Source of the DNA: Bactrocera neohumeralis
Taxonomy: Eukaryota > Arthropoda > Insecta > Diptera > Tephritidae
NCBI RefSeq assembly: GCF_024586455.1
Contig: NC_065921.1
Location: forward strand, 44,662,574-44,726,573
Length of the DNA stretch: 64,000 nt
Direction: 5' to 3'
The notes beneath the pieces are model-generated. The model was not told the DNA's origin, made no database searches, and saw only the letters and a list, made by a program, of their open reading frames with translations. Shown here one piece after another: positions 23,420 through 33,459 of this stretch. How positions within the stretch are numbered: the first letter of the stretch is position 1; each line of letters starts with the position of its first letter. The position numbers and the translations under genes were made by a program.

Positions 23420-25104
23420 TAGTAGGGGAGCCCGGAGTGCTAAATTTACAGTTACTGGAGCGTCATTGAGACTTACTAGATTGTCAAGATAACGTTTAAA
23501 AAAAAAAGAAAGTCTAGGTGAAGTTTTCCATTTTAGTGGGGAGAAGAGCGGGTAATTATTTTCAAAAATGTAAAAAAATCAGTCACATATAAATATTCAA
23601 GCGCGTCAGTCATTTATGGTATATACGCGCATTGTATTTCTGATAGTCGATATATTAATCTGACAATCAATTAAAGGTTGAGGGCCGTAATGAGAGGTTA
23701 AAAAAAAAAAAAAAAGTTATTCGAGCGTGTCAGATTTTCAAAGCGAATGTTACTGAACCTCTAAAAAGTGTGCCATTTCAATTTCTGACAATTTCGATGT
23801 GGCCAAAGGTCATTTATTGATTTTAAAACTTGTAAAAAAAAAGGTGACCTTGAGATACTCGAGCGCGTCAGATTTTTATGCAGGGGGATGAACTTGATGT
23901 CAGAGTCTTCCCAAAAGATAATCTGACAATTATATAGAGGCATATCGTTAATCTGTCGATTTAAAAGTGGAAGAATTCTGTTTGGTTCTTGTTTTTGTTA
24001 CAGGATGTAATAAAAGCAGTGTATACATATATATCATATTACATTAACACTTACTTGTCTATTGAATCAACAGCCCCTATTATGAAAGTGCTAGGAGTAG
24101 ATATCTCGAGACTCTCTCCAGAAAGTTCTGGTACATTAACACGTGCCTGCTCACTTTCTGTATCAATTTGAATTTGTCTTCCAAAATCAGATGGTATTTT
24201 ATTTTACTGGGTATGATAGCCATTGTTCAATGAGGTTTCTTCTGACAGTTCGACAGTAGCATAAGCGTTGCTCGATTTCCTGACAACCGGCTTCGCTTTG
24301 CGATACTCCAAAACAGTTACACACTTATTTAGAGTTTGTGGAGTAAACTTTTTGAATTTTTCATATATTTCTTCGCCACAGAAAACACATCTGTCACTAA
24401 CGTCACTCATTTTTACAATGAATGTTAGAAAGATTGATTATAAAAACAAAAAAATAGCGACACTTACCCGTTGCTTTGGCGACAACTTTGTTAGCAAAAA
24501 AAAAACGAATTAACAGGTTCCATGTCCAATGTATCACATGTGATACAAAATTAATTTCTTGTACCATGTGTACAGCGTCCATGTATCGTATATAATACAT
24601 ATGACACATATATATAATATATATATACAAATAAATTAAAAGCATCTGCTAACAACAACCACGCTATGGTGATCAGTACACTTGACCTTTTGTCGACGAT
24701 TTTACCTGTATCGCCCCACGGAAACCGTCAGATTATATGATTTTCGTGATTCTGACAGAATTACCTTTAAAATGAAAAAATCTATCGCGCTCGAGTATTT
24801 CAAGGTGACGTTTTTTTACAAATTTGTCACCCTGCTATTTCTCTAAGCCACCCTCAAACTGTCAGAATATTGAAATATACACTCGTCTTCATGTATTTAA
24901 TTTACCATCTCTTAATCTTACGCGCTCGAGTTTCCCGAAGGATCAATTTTTTTTCTCTAATCTGACGAACTCCCCACAACGCACGCCTCCATATTAAGGG
25001 CTCATATTTGGTAGGGGTACATAAAAAGGTGCAATGATTCTTCCCATAAAGGTTTCTGACACGCTTAAGTAACTGCAAAAATCCCCTCTTGGGCTCCCCT
25101 ACTA
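23420..25104. mobile_element. Unclassified DNA transposon, 14-bp TIRs, TTA target duplication
   Basis: The ends are perfect 14-bp inverted repeats, TAGTAGGGGAGCCC and GGGCTCCCCTACTA. TTA lies at 23417-23419 and again at 25105-25107, where the unbroken RTE sequence has a single GTTACGAG. Three subterminal motifs of the form CTCGAGCGCGTCAG run rightward on the left side (about 23597, 23720, 23858), and three run leftward on the right side (about 24784, 24918, 25055). The best pair extends to GGTGACCTTGAGATACTCGA. Inside, on the minus strand, is a remnant gene (24010-24410). A 3-bp TTA duplication suggests PIF/Harbinger or CACTA relatives, but the ends match neither, so I leave the family open. 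Confidence 0.8.
24010..24410 (-). pseudogene. Remnant gene inside the DNA transposon, zinc-binding N-terminus
   Basis: A 68-aa frame from the ATG at 24410 begins MSDVSDRCVFCGEEIYEKFKKFTPQTLNKC and ends at GYHTQ followed by a stop. The CxxC pair and the GYH element resemble the N-terminal CxxC...GYHxxC zinc-binding module of transposon-type proteins in insects and cnidarians (from memory of such proteins, not checked). A second coding-like block follows at about 24185-24050, ending STFIIGAVDSIDK at a good donor GTAAGT. The link between the blocks is broken by the stop, and no catalytic domain follows, so this is an internally deleted derivative. Confidence 0.5.
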
Positions 25105-25748
25105 TTACGAGTTTTCGAGAGAAAGGTTCTGCGGAAGATTTATGGTTCTTTGCGCATTGGCAACAAACATGAATTTATATTCGTAAAGGCGAATACCGAA
25201 GTCGATGGGACGATTAGGTGTACGAGAAATACGACGACATTGACATAATTCAGCGGATTAAGAAACAGCGTCATCCAGCTCTGAAAGTACGCAGTACCCG
25301 CCGAGGGAAGTAGAGAAAGACCTCAACTCCGTTGGTTGAGAAGGGAAGGCATTAGCGGTGTCTACGCTAGTAAAGAAGAAGGGAGCGGAACTACAATTTC
25401 ATCTCAGAAGGCTCCTGAAAACCCAATATTAAAGACCCCAAAGGGTTTTCGCCTTTATGGCGAAACTGATGCTCTAAGTGCATTATCAAAACCTTAGTGT
25501 CAGAGTATTTAAGAAGATCACAAAGTCAACAATTAGCTGTGGATTTGGAAAGATGCTAAGGATGATAGCTCAGCTTGTTTAGCTTTAAATATCTTTAGTA
25601 CCATAATAAGAGAATAATATCTACTTCCTAAGTCAGTTTAAGGACGATCTAACTCATTTTAATTAACTGTATTGAGAGACCCCTTTGTTTTTGGAAAAGT
25701 TGAAAAGTTTTCTCAGTATATATCACAACGGACCGGCGCGCCGGCGTT

Positions 25749-26121
25749 CTAAGCTCCCCAAGTGAGTTGCCTTCTAGTATCAACCTCATAACCTAACCAT
25801 ATCTTTCCACCTCCTGACTCAAAAATTACTATAGTGTTACTAACTTCAAAATCGCCAAATTTTTCATGTACTAACTTTGGAAGCTGTTTGTTTGTCGCAG
25901 CAGCACCGCCTTGGCTTTCGCTCTGAAATTTTCACAAAAAATTAAAATTAAATTGATTTTAATAAAACTTTCGATTTCTTTACATTTTTACTAGCGTCGC
26001 TGCTTAAATAATGGCAACGGATTTGCAGGGCCCAGCACCTTTTAGTGATACATCCAGCAATATTTTTTTTTATTAGTGTTTGCTTGAACGCCGTGTTTAT
26101 GATCCGGAAGCCTGGTATCAT
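25749..26121 (-). CDS. Small two-exon protein, likely mitochondrial, 103 aa
   Basis: On the minus strand the ATG at 26121 opens exon 1 (26121-25984, 46 codons), which ends at AAT|GTAAAG. A 61-bp intron (25983-25923) ends TTTCAG, and exon 2 (25922-25749) carries 57 codons and a TAG stop. The junction is in phase 0. The protein begins MIPGFRIINTAFKQTLIKKN and continues AGCITKRCWALQIRCHYLSS. There are no acidic residues in the first 41, many Lys/Arg, and the RCHY-LSS context looks like a mitochondrial presequence cleavage site. The mature part, after a SESQGG linker, contains KLVHEKFGDFEVSNTIVIF, then ESGGGKIWLGYEVD. I do not recognise the family. A frame open over both exons, with a fly-sized intron and presequence chemistry, argues for a real gene. 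Confidence 0.55.
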
Positions 26122-26514
26122 TTTAATGCTTCCAAAATTTCACATAAAATTTTTTTTAAATTTAATTTTTTTAAAGATTTCTATGCATGGTTTAGCCAAA
26201 ATGTGTTCAAAAAATAAATGTTTTAATTTTATTTATGTTTTCTTTTGAAGTAAGGACAGTAAAACTATTCCGTCAATGTGAAACTCATGGCGTTCAAGTA
26301 TAACTACATATATGTATATGTATTCATTTGAAATGTATTTTTCGAACGATAACCCCGTAGGAATCGAAAGAAATTTAGCCAATTACTGGCACGTTAAGAA
26401 ACCCCTGAAATCAATTGCAATACGTCTTATTGAATAAGTTTCTCGACGCAAAGCATAGTTCAATGAAACTAACATTCATTTACGACGAGCGTTCAATAAA
26501 ATAAAGGGTAATCC

Positions 26515-26920
26515 ATTTTGAGGTACCCTACTTTTTTAAGAAAGCACACAGAATCTTCAAGTTTAATGGGGAATGTTTATTATTATTCGAAGGAATATTC
26601 TTTGGAATTTATTTTTTAAAGATTATCTCATAAAATATTAATATTGGCCACGGCTACATCTCAGATGGTCTATTCGTTGAGTACAATTTTTCGACTGGTA
26701 ACTGACGAATGACACGCTTGATGTTTTGCTCTAAAAGCGGGATTGTCCGCGTAGACATTAGACTTTACATATCCTTACAGGAAAAAGTCTAACGGTATGA
26801 TATCACACGATCTTATTGCCAATCGACCGGCCCAAAACGTGAAATTATCTGCTCACCAAAGTGGTCTCTCAATAAATCCATTGATTAATGCAAAATGTGA
26901 AAAGTGGCACCGTCTTTTCG
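26515..26920 (-). mobile_element. Tc1/mariner-superfamily element relic, C-terminal end
   Basis: From AGGGTAATCCATTTTGAGGT (26516) rightward the sequence parallels 9295-9610: TTTTTCGACTGGTAACTGACGAATGACACG, GGAAAAAGTCTAACGGT, CCAAAACGTGAAATTATC and CTCTCAATAAATCCATTGATT. It is the 3' terminal part of the same Tc1-like family, minus strand, without an intact frame. About 1.5 kb of featureless DNA follows (26930-28500). Confidence 0.7.
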
Positions 26921-28876
26921 AAACGAAATGTTCGCTGACAGAAGTATATTTCGTCGTACTTCATCCCTGCAAAAAAGAAGAAAAGAAGATGAAGACATTT
27001 TACATGGATCATCTCCAGCAGCATCACAAGAGGAAACTCAAGTACCATGACGAACTGTCTCTTCGTTTCAGCAGAAGAAAGCAAAAATTCGCGACGTACC
27101 CTCTACCCCCGAATATGTGAACTCATTTGCAAGTTTCTCATGTTCAAGTGAACGTGTCAGCAGACGTAGGCAATTATATGTGACAGAGTATTGACGATCA
27201 CGTAAAGAAACTTATCCTCGAAAATCCTTGGATTCCACCTGAGGATTACACTTTCACCTTTTCTAGGAGAACTTTTTGTGGTAAATACATAAGAACCTAT
27301 GTCTCCCGGAAACATGTAAACTCTCATAAAGAATGTCTCGTCTTATCTAATGTAAAAAAGACTTCTTCTGTAAATATTGGCCATGACTTAGGTGTCGTCG
27401 TGAAGGAGGTTATCGAGTTAATGTTCCTCTTGGCGTACTTGTAACTCAGCCATTGACTAACTTTAAGAAATTAGTAGGGCCAAAAATTGTTTTAGAACTT
27501 CACGCCCAAAATACCTATCATAAGAATGCAATGGCTGCGGGAAAAAGACGTTCTGAGGAACTATCACAAACGTCAATATGATGTGCATCTTCTTGATAAA
27601 AACTATGCTTCAGAAAGACGGCGATTATTTTCGCTTGCAGTCAAAACATTGCACTCCGTGGACACAAAGACAACATTGTCAAACACGGATCCTATGAAGA
27701 AAGAAAGAAATTTTCGGGCGTTGCAGTTATCTAATTTGCCGCACAATTGTCGTTGATCGACAAAAATTAGTAACTGGAAAAATAAGCAAACAGCGGGAAG
27801 ACCAACGATAGCGAACGCAGCCGTGTGCAAATTTGTATTTATAATTGGAATTTTTTGCCTATGAGCAAACTCTAACTCATTCGTTCATGATTCTGCTTGT
27901 AACGTTCCGAAATCGAAGACAAAAAGCTGAGAAACGTTTTGGATCCATTTTATTCAGACGCGAAAAAAATGGAGGCAGAACTGAAAGTTGACGAAGAAAA
28001 ACCAAGAATCTGCGGCCAACAAACAAAACGCGAAAATTTCTGCGTGAGGACTTGCAAAGAATACTACAGGATCTCAGGGAGTATACACTCCTCTGTTGGA
28101 TACAATTTTAATTGGTGGCAAAAGCCTCCAACCTGGAAATCCCCTGCTAACCCAGTTATGCTCGAAGGTTCTTGTGTAGAATTTACCGAACGCAGTCGAT
28201 TTGTGGTAGGTTGAATAATCTTTCTAGTACAGCCGTTTGAATGACTCCAAGCACTCCCGTTAAGCATCAAATCGTGGTTTTTGAAAAAGAAAGTGAAGTT
28301 TTTTCAATCCATCATTAAAAATAGCCCCGAATTTTGAGCCCTCCTTTTAAGGGGCATGACGCACGCTGACAAAGAAATTACCCCGTCAGACACCAGCTTA
28401 AGGCTAAACCATCTCCCAGGAACATCAAGTGTGATTACTTAAAATTTGTCGACGCTTTCAAAACATAATAACGGCACATAATAGATAAATGTAGGTCGTG
28501 GGAAACAAGAACTATCAAATATAGGCGAAGATCTCGATTTAGCTCATTAAACCCAAAGTAACATATCGAACATAATTCTACACTCATGAAAATACTCTTC
28601 TTCGTGACCATGATAAAAAATCAGCCCCAGCAAATTGATGAATTCCAATATACTGCTAGGTGCTATTGAGGCGATGTGATCCCTATTTAGAAACATGGAT
28701 CCAAGGGCTTTGGGCCTGCGCCTACAGATTGCTGTGCAATCCATTAGCAGTTGTTCTGGAGTTTCGGGTTCCAAATCGCAGAACCGGCAATTTGCACAAG
28801 AAGCTAGGCCCATGTTGAATAAGTGCTTCTTGCGTTTGCAATGGCCGGTGTAGAAGGCGATCAGTAGCCTGATTTT

Positions 28877-29964
28877 GGCTATGTTCGTAAATGCATCATG
28901 ACTTGCAGCATAAGCAACAGTAGCAACACTGCAAGTTTGACGTTTGATACTTCTTATACAATTTTTGACAATTTGCAGATACATTTGTTTGCATTTTTGA
29001 ACGCGTATAATACTAAAATGGAAATTTTGCTGAATCTAACACTAGACGAAATTTGTGAGCAAAGAAATGATATATTTTCTTTAGATTTAAGAAAAAGAAG
29101 GGTATTGAAGTCAAAAAAAAAATTTGTAGGTACAAATGTTTGTCTTTTAAAAGACAAAGTATTTATAGAACAAACTTTCGGGATTTTTAAGAAACAGTTT
29201 AAAATTTTAAATTATATTGAAGCTTCGAGCATTAAACGTACATCTAATGTAATATTCGCTTGCGCTATCTTACACAATTTTATCATAAATAAGGGAGGTT
29301 ATTTTGAACATATTAACGATACAATAACACATGCCGATATGGAAACCAAGAATGAAATCGAAGGAATTCAAGATGCCCCCATTCGCCGTGTTGATTCAGA
29401 TGATATCAATGGAATCGATAGAAGAAACTATTTTACCACCTTGTTTTCATCATAAAAAATTTACTTTACCTCGCCTTCCTTTATTTGAATAATTTTTTTA
29501 TTACTTTTTCTGATGAACTTCGTTTTAATTTTTATTGTTTTCATTTACATTTTTAACTTCGGTCACAACTTTCTTCCACAATACATTTTTTTTTTTCCTT
29601 CTACCCGATTTAAACTCGTCCTCCATATTCTATTCAACCGTACCCTCAGCAATAACTGTATCTCCGCATTACTGAGATTTTGACTAAAAATTTAAAAATA
29701 ATAATTTATACAATTATTATTAACATAATTTAACTAAATTTCAATACAAAAATTAAAATAAAACAGTTTTGCACTTACTTTTCGTCAGACATCGTAGTTA
29801 AATGCAGCAAACAATTTTTGATAGAAATTATGAGTGACAGCTGATAGAAGTGTTGTCTTTTTGAACGCTTGATTATTGCAGTGCTGCAATATTGGCATTT
29901 CTGAACGTTCTGTTTGTTATGCAATCGTCATGATGCGCGTCATGATGCATTTACAAACATAGCC
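28877..29964 (+). mobile_element. PIF/Harbinger element, deleted, with TTT duplication
   Basis: The ends are 26-bp inverted repeats starting GGCTATGTTCGTAAATGCAT on the left and, complemented, GGCTATGTTTGTAAATGCAT on the right. TTT flanks both sides (28874-28876, 29965-29967). Within, a plus-strand frame at about 29020-29455 encodes the C-terminal part of a Harbinger (DDE_Tnp_4) transposase: KDKVFIEQTFGIFKKQFKILNYIEASSIKRTSNVIFACAILHNFIINKGG. Here the E of VFIEQTFG and the ILHNF box are the family hallmarks. The N-terminal catalytic residues and the companion Myb-like gene are absent, so it is non-autonomous. Confidence 0.85.
29023..29455 (+). pseudogene. Harbinger transposase C-terminal fragment
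   Basis: An open frame of about 140 codons (from the ATG at 29020, with no family text before it) contains the third catalytic acidic segment and the ACAILHNF-type box near residues 50-95 of the fragment, then a poorly conserved acidic tail ending YFTTLFSS. A full Harbinger transposase is 350-450 aa, so more than half is deleted. It is AT-rich and shows no internal stop in this part, suggesting a fairly young deletion product. Confidence 0.7.
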
Positions 29965-30499
29965 TTTATCTCTTGGGAGATTGATTATGAATTTAAACCT
30001 TTTGAGGTTGTAACCATTCATCAGCAACTTTGCGTGCCGCAAGCCTGGAAGGTGTTGCCAATGTATCTCCCTACCCACTGCTACATCATTGCGGAACTGT
30101 TCCTTTATGGTGTGGGGACCCACCGCTATGAAAGATTCCGGTCCTACCATGCTGGTGGATGCTGCAGAGCGGGCAAGCTCATCTACCAGTTCATTACCGG
30201 CGATGCCTCTGTGACCTGGCACCCAAATAAGGTGCACCTGGTTGCATTCTGCAGGATGGAGTCATGTGTAGAAGTTCACGCAAGTGAGGAAAGTTCTCTG
30301 ATCGCCATTCACTTGGGAGTGGCAAGAAACGATTCTTTTACACATGGCTCAAGCAGCTCACTACTTCCGGTCTTTGACCAAGTATCCTCTGGGTAGCCTA
30401 AGAACATCCGTTCGAAGGCGAGCTAAAGTGAGAAGGCGAAACATTCCCTACAAGGGTTGTGCGCTGGGCTTGGGACCCGCCACGTAAAAAACAATACCA

Positions 30500-31633
30500 A
30501 TGAAAACGTTAAAACAGCCTCGGATGAGAGACCCCCCTTTTGATGACGACCATGGCAAACGGAATAAGGACTACGATTTAAGGGCATGCACCTGGAATGT
30601 CCGGACCCTTAATTGGGAAGGTGCCGCTGCCCAGCTGGTTGATGTCCTCGCAAAAATAAAGGCTGACATCACCGCCGTCCAAGAAATGCGATGGACGGGA
30701 CAAGGACAGAGACGAGTAGGTCCTTGTGACATTTACTACAGTGGCCATATAAAGGAGCGCAAGTTTGGTGTTGGATTCGTGGTGGGAGAGAGACTCCGTC
30801 GCCGAGTACTATCATTCACTCCGGTGAATGAACGTCTAGCCACAATCCGCATCAAAGCGAGGTTCTTCAACATATCGCTGATTTGCGCCCACGCCCCGAC
30901 GGAAGAGAAGGACGATGTGACCAAAGATGCCTTCTATGAGCGCTTGGAGCGCGCTTATGAGAGCTGCCCCCGCCACGATGTCAAAATCGTGCTCGGCGAC
31001 TTTAACGCCAGGGTGGGCAAAGAAGGTATATTTGGCACTACGGTCGGTAAATTCAGCCTCCACGACGAAACATCCCCAAATGGGTTGAGGCTGATTGACT
31101 TCGCCGGGGCCCGAAATATGGTTATCTGTAGTACTAGATTCCAGCACAAGAAGATTCATCAAGCTACCTGGCTGTCTCCGGGTCGAAAAACTACCAACCA
31201 GATCGATCATGTTGTGATAGATGGAAGACACGTCTCCAGTGTTTTAGATGTGCGTGCGCTCCGAGGTCCTAACATCGACTCGGACCACTATCTTGTTGCA
31301 GCTAAGATTCGCACTCGCCTCTGTGCAGCAAAAAACGCACGCCAACAAACACAAGGAAGGTTCGACGTCGAGAAGCTGCAATCACAACAGACAGCCGAAC
31401 GATTCTCTACTCGGCTTGCACTCCTGCTCTCTGAGAGCACTCGTCAACAACTCGGTATAAGGGAACTGTGGGACGGCATTTCAAACTCCTTACGTACAGC
31501 TGCAACCGAAACCATTGGTTTTCGGAAAGTGCAAAAGAACAGCTGGTACGACGAAGAGTGCCGTGTCGCAGCGGAGAGAAAACAGGCTGCCTACCTCGCA
31601 ACGTTACGATCGACCACTACACGTGCGGGATGA
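30500..31633 (+). CDS. RTE endonuclease domain (APE type), 377 aa frame
   Basis: This is the apurinic-endonuclease-like N-terminal half of the LINE protein, which nicks target DNA to prime reverse transcription. Insect genes of this kind are often mislabelled 'craniofacial development protein 2'. Motifs in order: RACTWNVRTLNW (residues about 27-38), ITAVQEMRW (catalytic Glu), ICAHAPTEEKDD, KIVLGDFNARVG (about 160-175, catalytic Asp and Asn), and IDSDHYLVAAKI (catalytic Ser-Asp-His, about 262). After the domain the frame continues to STTTRAG and a stop at 31631. Copy 2 has 31 extra bases at this point that keep endonuclease and RT in one frame. So the stop is the product of a 31-bp deletion, not a natural end. 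Confidence 0.85.
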   Translation: MKTLKQPRMRDPPFDDDHGKRNKDYDLRACTWNVRTLNWEGAAAQLVDVLAKIKADITAVQEMRWTGQGQRRVGPCDIYYSGHIKERKFGVGFVVGERLRRRVLSFTPVNERLATIRIKARFFNISLICAHAPTEEKDDVTKDAFYERLERAYESCPRHDVKIVLGDFNARVGKEGIFGTTVGKFSLHDETSPNGLRLIDFAGARNMVICSTRFQHKKIHQATWLSPGRKTTNQIDHVVIDGRHVSSVLDVRALRGPNIDSDHYLVAAKIRTRLCAAKNARQQTQGRFDVEKLQSQQTAERFSTRLALLLSESTRQQLGIRELWDGISNSLRTAATETIGFRKVQKNSWYDEECRVAAERKQAAYLATLRSTTTRAG

Positions 31634-33459
31634 GACGCATTTGCAGACAGAAGAAGAAAGAGGCCGAAATGCGTGAGTACGAAGAGCTTGATAAGCTGGC
31701 CGACAGGGGTAATGCTCGAAAATTCTACGAAAAAATGCGGCGGCTTACAGAAGGTTTCAAGACCGGAGCATACTCTTGTAGGACCCCCAAAGGTGATCTA
31801 GTCACTGATGCCCAGAACATAGTTAAATTATGGAGGGAACACTTCTCCAGCCTGCTGAATGGCAGTGAACGCACAACACCAGGAGAAGGAGAACCCGATT
31901 CCCAAATCGATGACGATGGAGCAGACGTTCCATTACCCGACCATGAAGAAGTTCGAATAGCAATTGCCCGCCTCAAAAACAACAAAGCGGCAGGGGCCGA
32001 CGGACTACCGGCCGAGCTATTCAAACACGGCGGCGAAGAACTAATAGGGAGCATGCATCAGCTTCTTTGTAAAATATGGTCGGACGAGAGCATGCCCAAC
32101 GATTGGAATTTAAGTGTGCTATGCCCAATCCATAAAAAAGGAGACCCCACAATCTGCGCCAACTACCGTGGGATTAGCCTCCTCAACATCGCATATAAGG
32201 TTCTATCGAGCGTATTGTGTGAAAGATTAAAGCCCACCGTCAACAAACTGATTGGACCTTATCAGTGTGGCTTCAGACCTGGAAAATCAACAACCGACCA
32301 GATATTCACCATGCGCCAAATCTTGGAAAAGACCCGTGAAAGGAGAATCGACACACACCACCTCTTCGTCGATTTCAAAGCTGCTTTCGACAGCACGAAA
32401 AGGAGCTGCCTTTATGCCGCGATGTCTGAATTTGGTATCCCCGCAAAACTAATACGGCTGTGTAAACTGACGTTGAACAACACGAAAAGCTCCGTCAGGA
32501 TCGGGAAGGACCTCTCCGAGCCGTTCGATACCAAACGAGGTTTCAGACAAGGCGACTCCCTATCGTGTGACTTCTTCAACCTGCTCCTGGAGAAAATAGT
32601 TCGAGCTGCAGAACTAAACAGAGAAGGTACCATCTTCTATAAGAGTGTACAGCTGTTGGCGTATGCCGACGATATTGATATCATCGGCCTCAGCACCCGC
32701 GCCGTTAGTTCTGCTTTCTCTAGGCTGGACAAGGAAGCACAAAAAATGGGTCTGGTAGTGAACGAGGGCAAAACGAAATATCTCCTGTCATCAAACAAAC
32801 AGTCGTCGCACTCACGACTTGGCTCTCACGTCACTGTTGACAGTCATAACTTTGAAGTTGTAGATAATTTCGTCTATTTAGGAACCAGCATTAACACCAC
32901 TAATAATGTCAGCCTGGAAATCCAACGCAGGATTACTCTTGCCAACAGGTGCTACTTCGGACTGAGTAGGCAATTGAAAAGTAAAGTCCTCTCTCGACGA
33001 ACACAAGCAAAACTCTATAAGTCGCTCATAATTCCCGTCCTGCTATATGGTGCAGAGGCTTGGGCGATGACAGCAACCGATGAGTCGACGTTACGAGTTT
33101 TCGAGAGAAAAATTCTGCTAAAGATTTATGGTCCTTTGCGCATTGGCCACGGCGAATATCGCATCCGATGGAACGATGAGCTGTACGAGATATATGACGA
33201 CATTGACATAGTTCAGCGAATTAAAAGACAGCGGCTACGCTGGCTAGGTCATGTTGTCCGGATGGATGAAAACACTCCAGCTCTGAAAGTATTCGACGCA
33301 GTACCCGCCGGGGGAAGCAGAGGAAGAGGAAGACTTCCACTCCGTTGGAAGGACCAAGTGGAGAAGGACCTGGCTTCGCTTGGAATATCCAATTGGCGCC
33401 ACGCAGCGAAAAGAAGAAACGACTGGCGCGCTGTTGTTAACTCGGCTATAATCGCGTAA
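31468..33459 (+). CDS. RTE reverse transcriptase, 663 aa frame
   Basis: This is the C-terminal half of the LINE protein, out of frame with the endonuclease because of the 31-bp deletion. The genuine RT coding sequence starts after about 31634. Motifs in order: AAGADGLPAELFKHGGEEL, NLSVLCPIHKKGDPTICANYRGISLLN, GFRPGKSTTDQIF, LFVDFKAAFDS (catalytic Asp), GFRQGDSLSCDFFN, LLAYADDIDIIG (YADD, catalytic pair, about 32655), NEGKTKYLLSS and NFVYLGTSIN. The C-terminus has RLRWLGHVVRMDENTPAL and RWKDQVEKDL, usual for this LINE group. No internal stop; RT activity is plausible only if another copy supplies the endonuclease. Confidence 0.88.
   Translation: MGRHFKLLTYSCNRNHWFSESAKEQLVRRRVPCRSGEKTGCLPRNVTIDHYTCGMRRICRQKKKEAEMREYEELDKLADRGNARKFYEKMRRLTEGFKTGAYSCRTPKGDLVTDAQNIVKLWREHFSSLLNGSERTTPGEGEPDSQIDDDGADVPLPDHEEVRIAIARLKNNKAAGADGLPAELFKHGGEELIGSMHQLLCKIWSDESMPNDWNLSVLCPIHKKGDPTICANYRGISLLNIAYKVLSSVLCERLKPTVNKLIGPYQCGFRPGKSTTDQIFTMRQILEKTRERRIDTHHLFVDFKAAFDSTKRSCLYAAMSEFGIPAKLIRLCKLTLNNTKSSVRIGKDLSEPFDTKRGFRQGDSLSCDFFNLLLEKIVRAAELNREGTIFYKSVQLLAYADDIDIIGLSTRAVSSAFSRLDKEAQKMGLVVNEGKTKYLLSSNKQSSHSRLGSHVTVDSHNFEVVDNFVYLGTSINTTNNVSLEIQRRITLANRCYFGLSRQLKSKVLSRRTQAKLYKSLIIPVLLYGAEAWAMTATDESTLRVFERKILLKIYGPLRIGHGEYRIRWNDELYEIYDDIDIVQRIKRQRLRWLGHVVRMDENTPALKVFDAVPAGGSRGRGRLPLRWKDQVEKDLASLGISNWRHAAKRRNDWRAVVNSAIIA

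Larger units (their letters stand above)
23318..25380 (+). mobile_element. RTE-type LINE 3' fragment interrupted by a DNA transposon
   Basis: A 5'-truncated RTE in two blocks, 23318-23419 (CTTTCGACGAACAAAGACCA) and 25105-25380 (CGAGTTTTCGAGAGAAAGG to CGGTGTCTACGCTAGTAAAG). It is flanked by the duplication GGGAGCGGAACT at 23306-23317 and 25381-25392. The insertion lies directly upstream of the first visible AK1 exon, so it entered the 5' region of that gene. Confidence 0.88.

Noticed and set aside
25720..25745. Palindrome GGACCGGCGCGCCGG next to the small gene
   Set aside because: Short GC palindrome after the stop codon; no U-tract or other partner, so not called a terminator or regulatory site.
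29914..30396. 160-aa plus-strand open frame
   Set aside because: Antisense of the RNase H region of the R1/LOA-type LINE, running into the RTE 5' untranslated region; no domain of its own.
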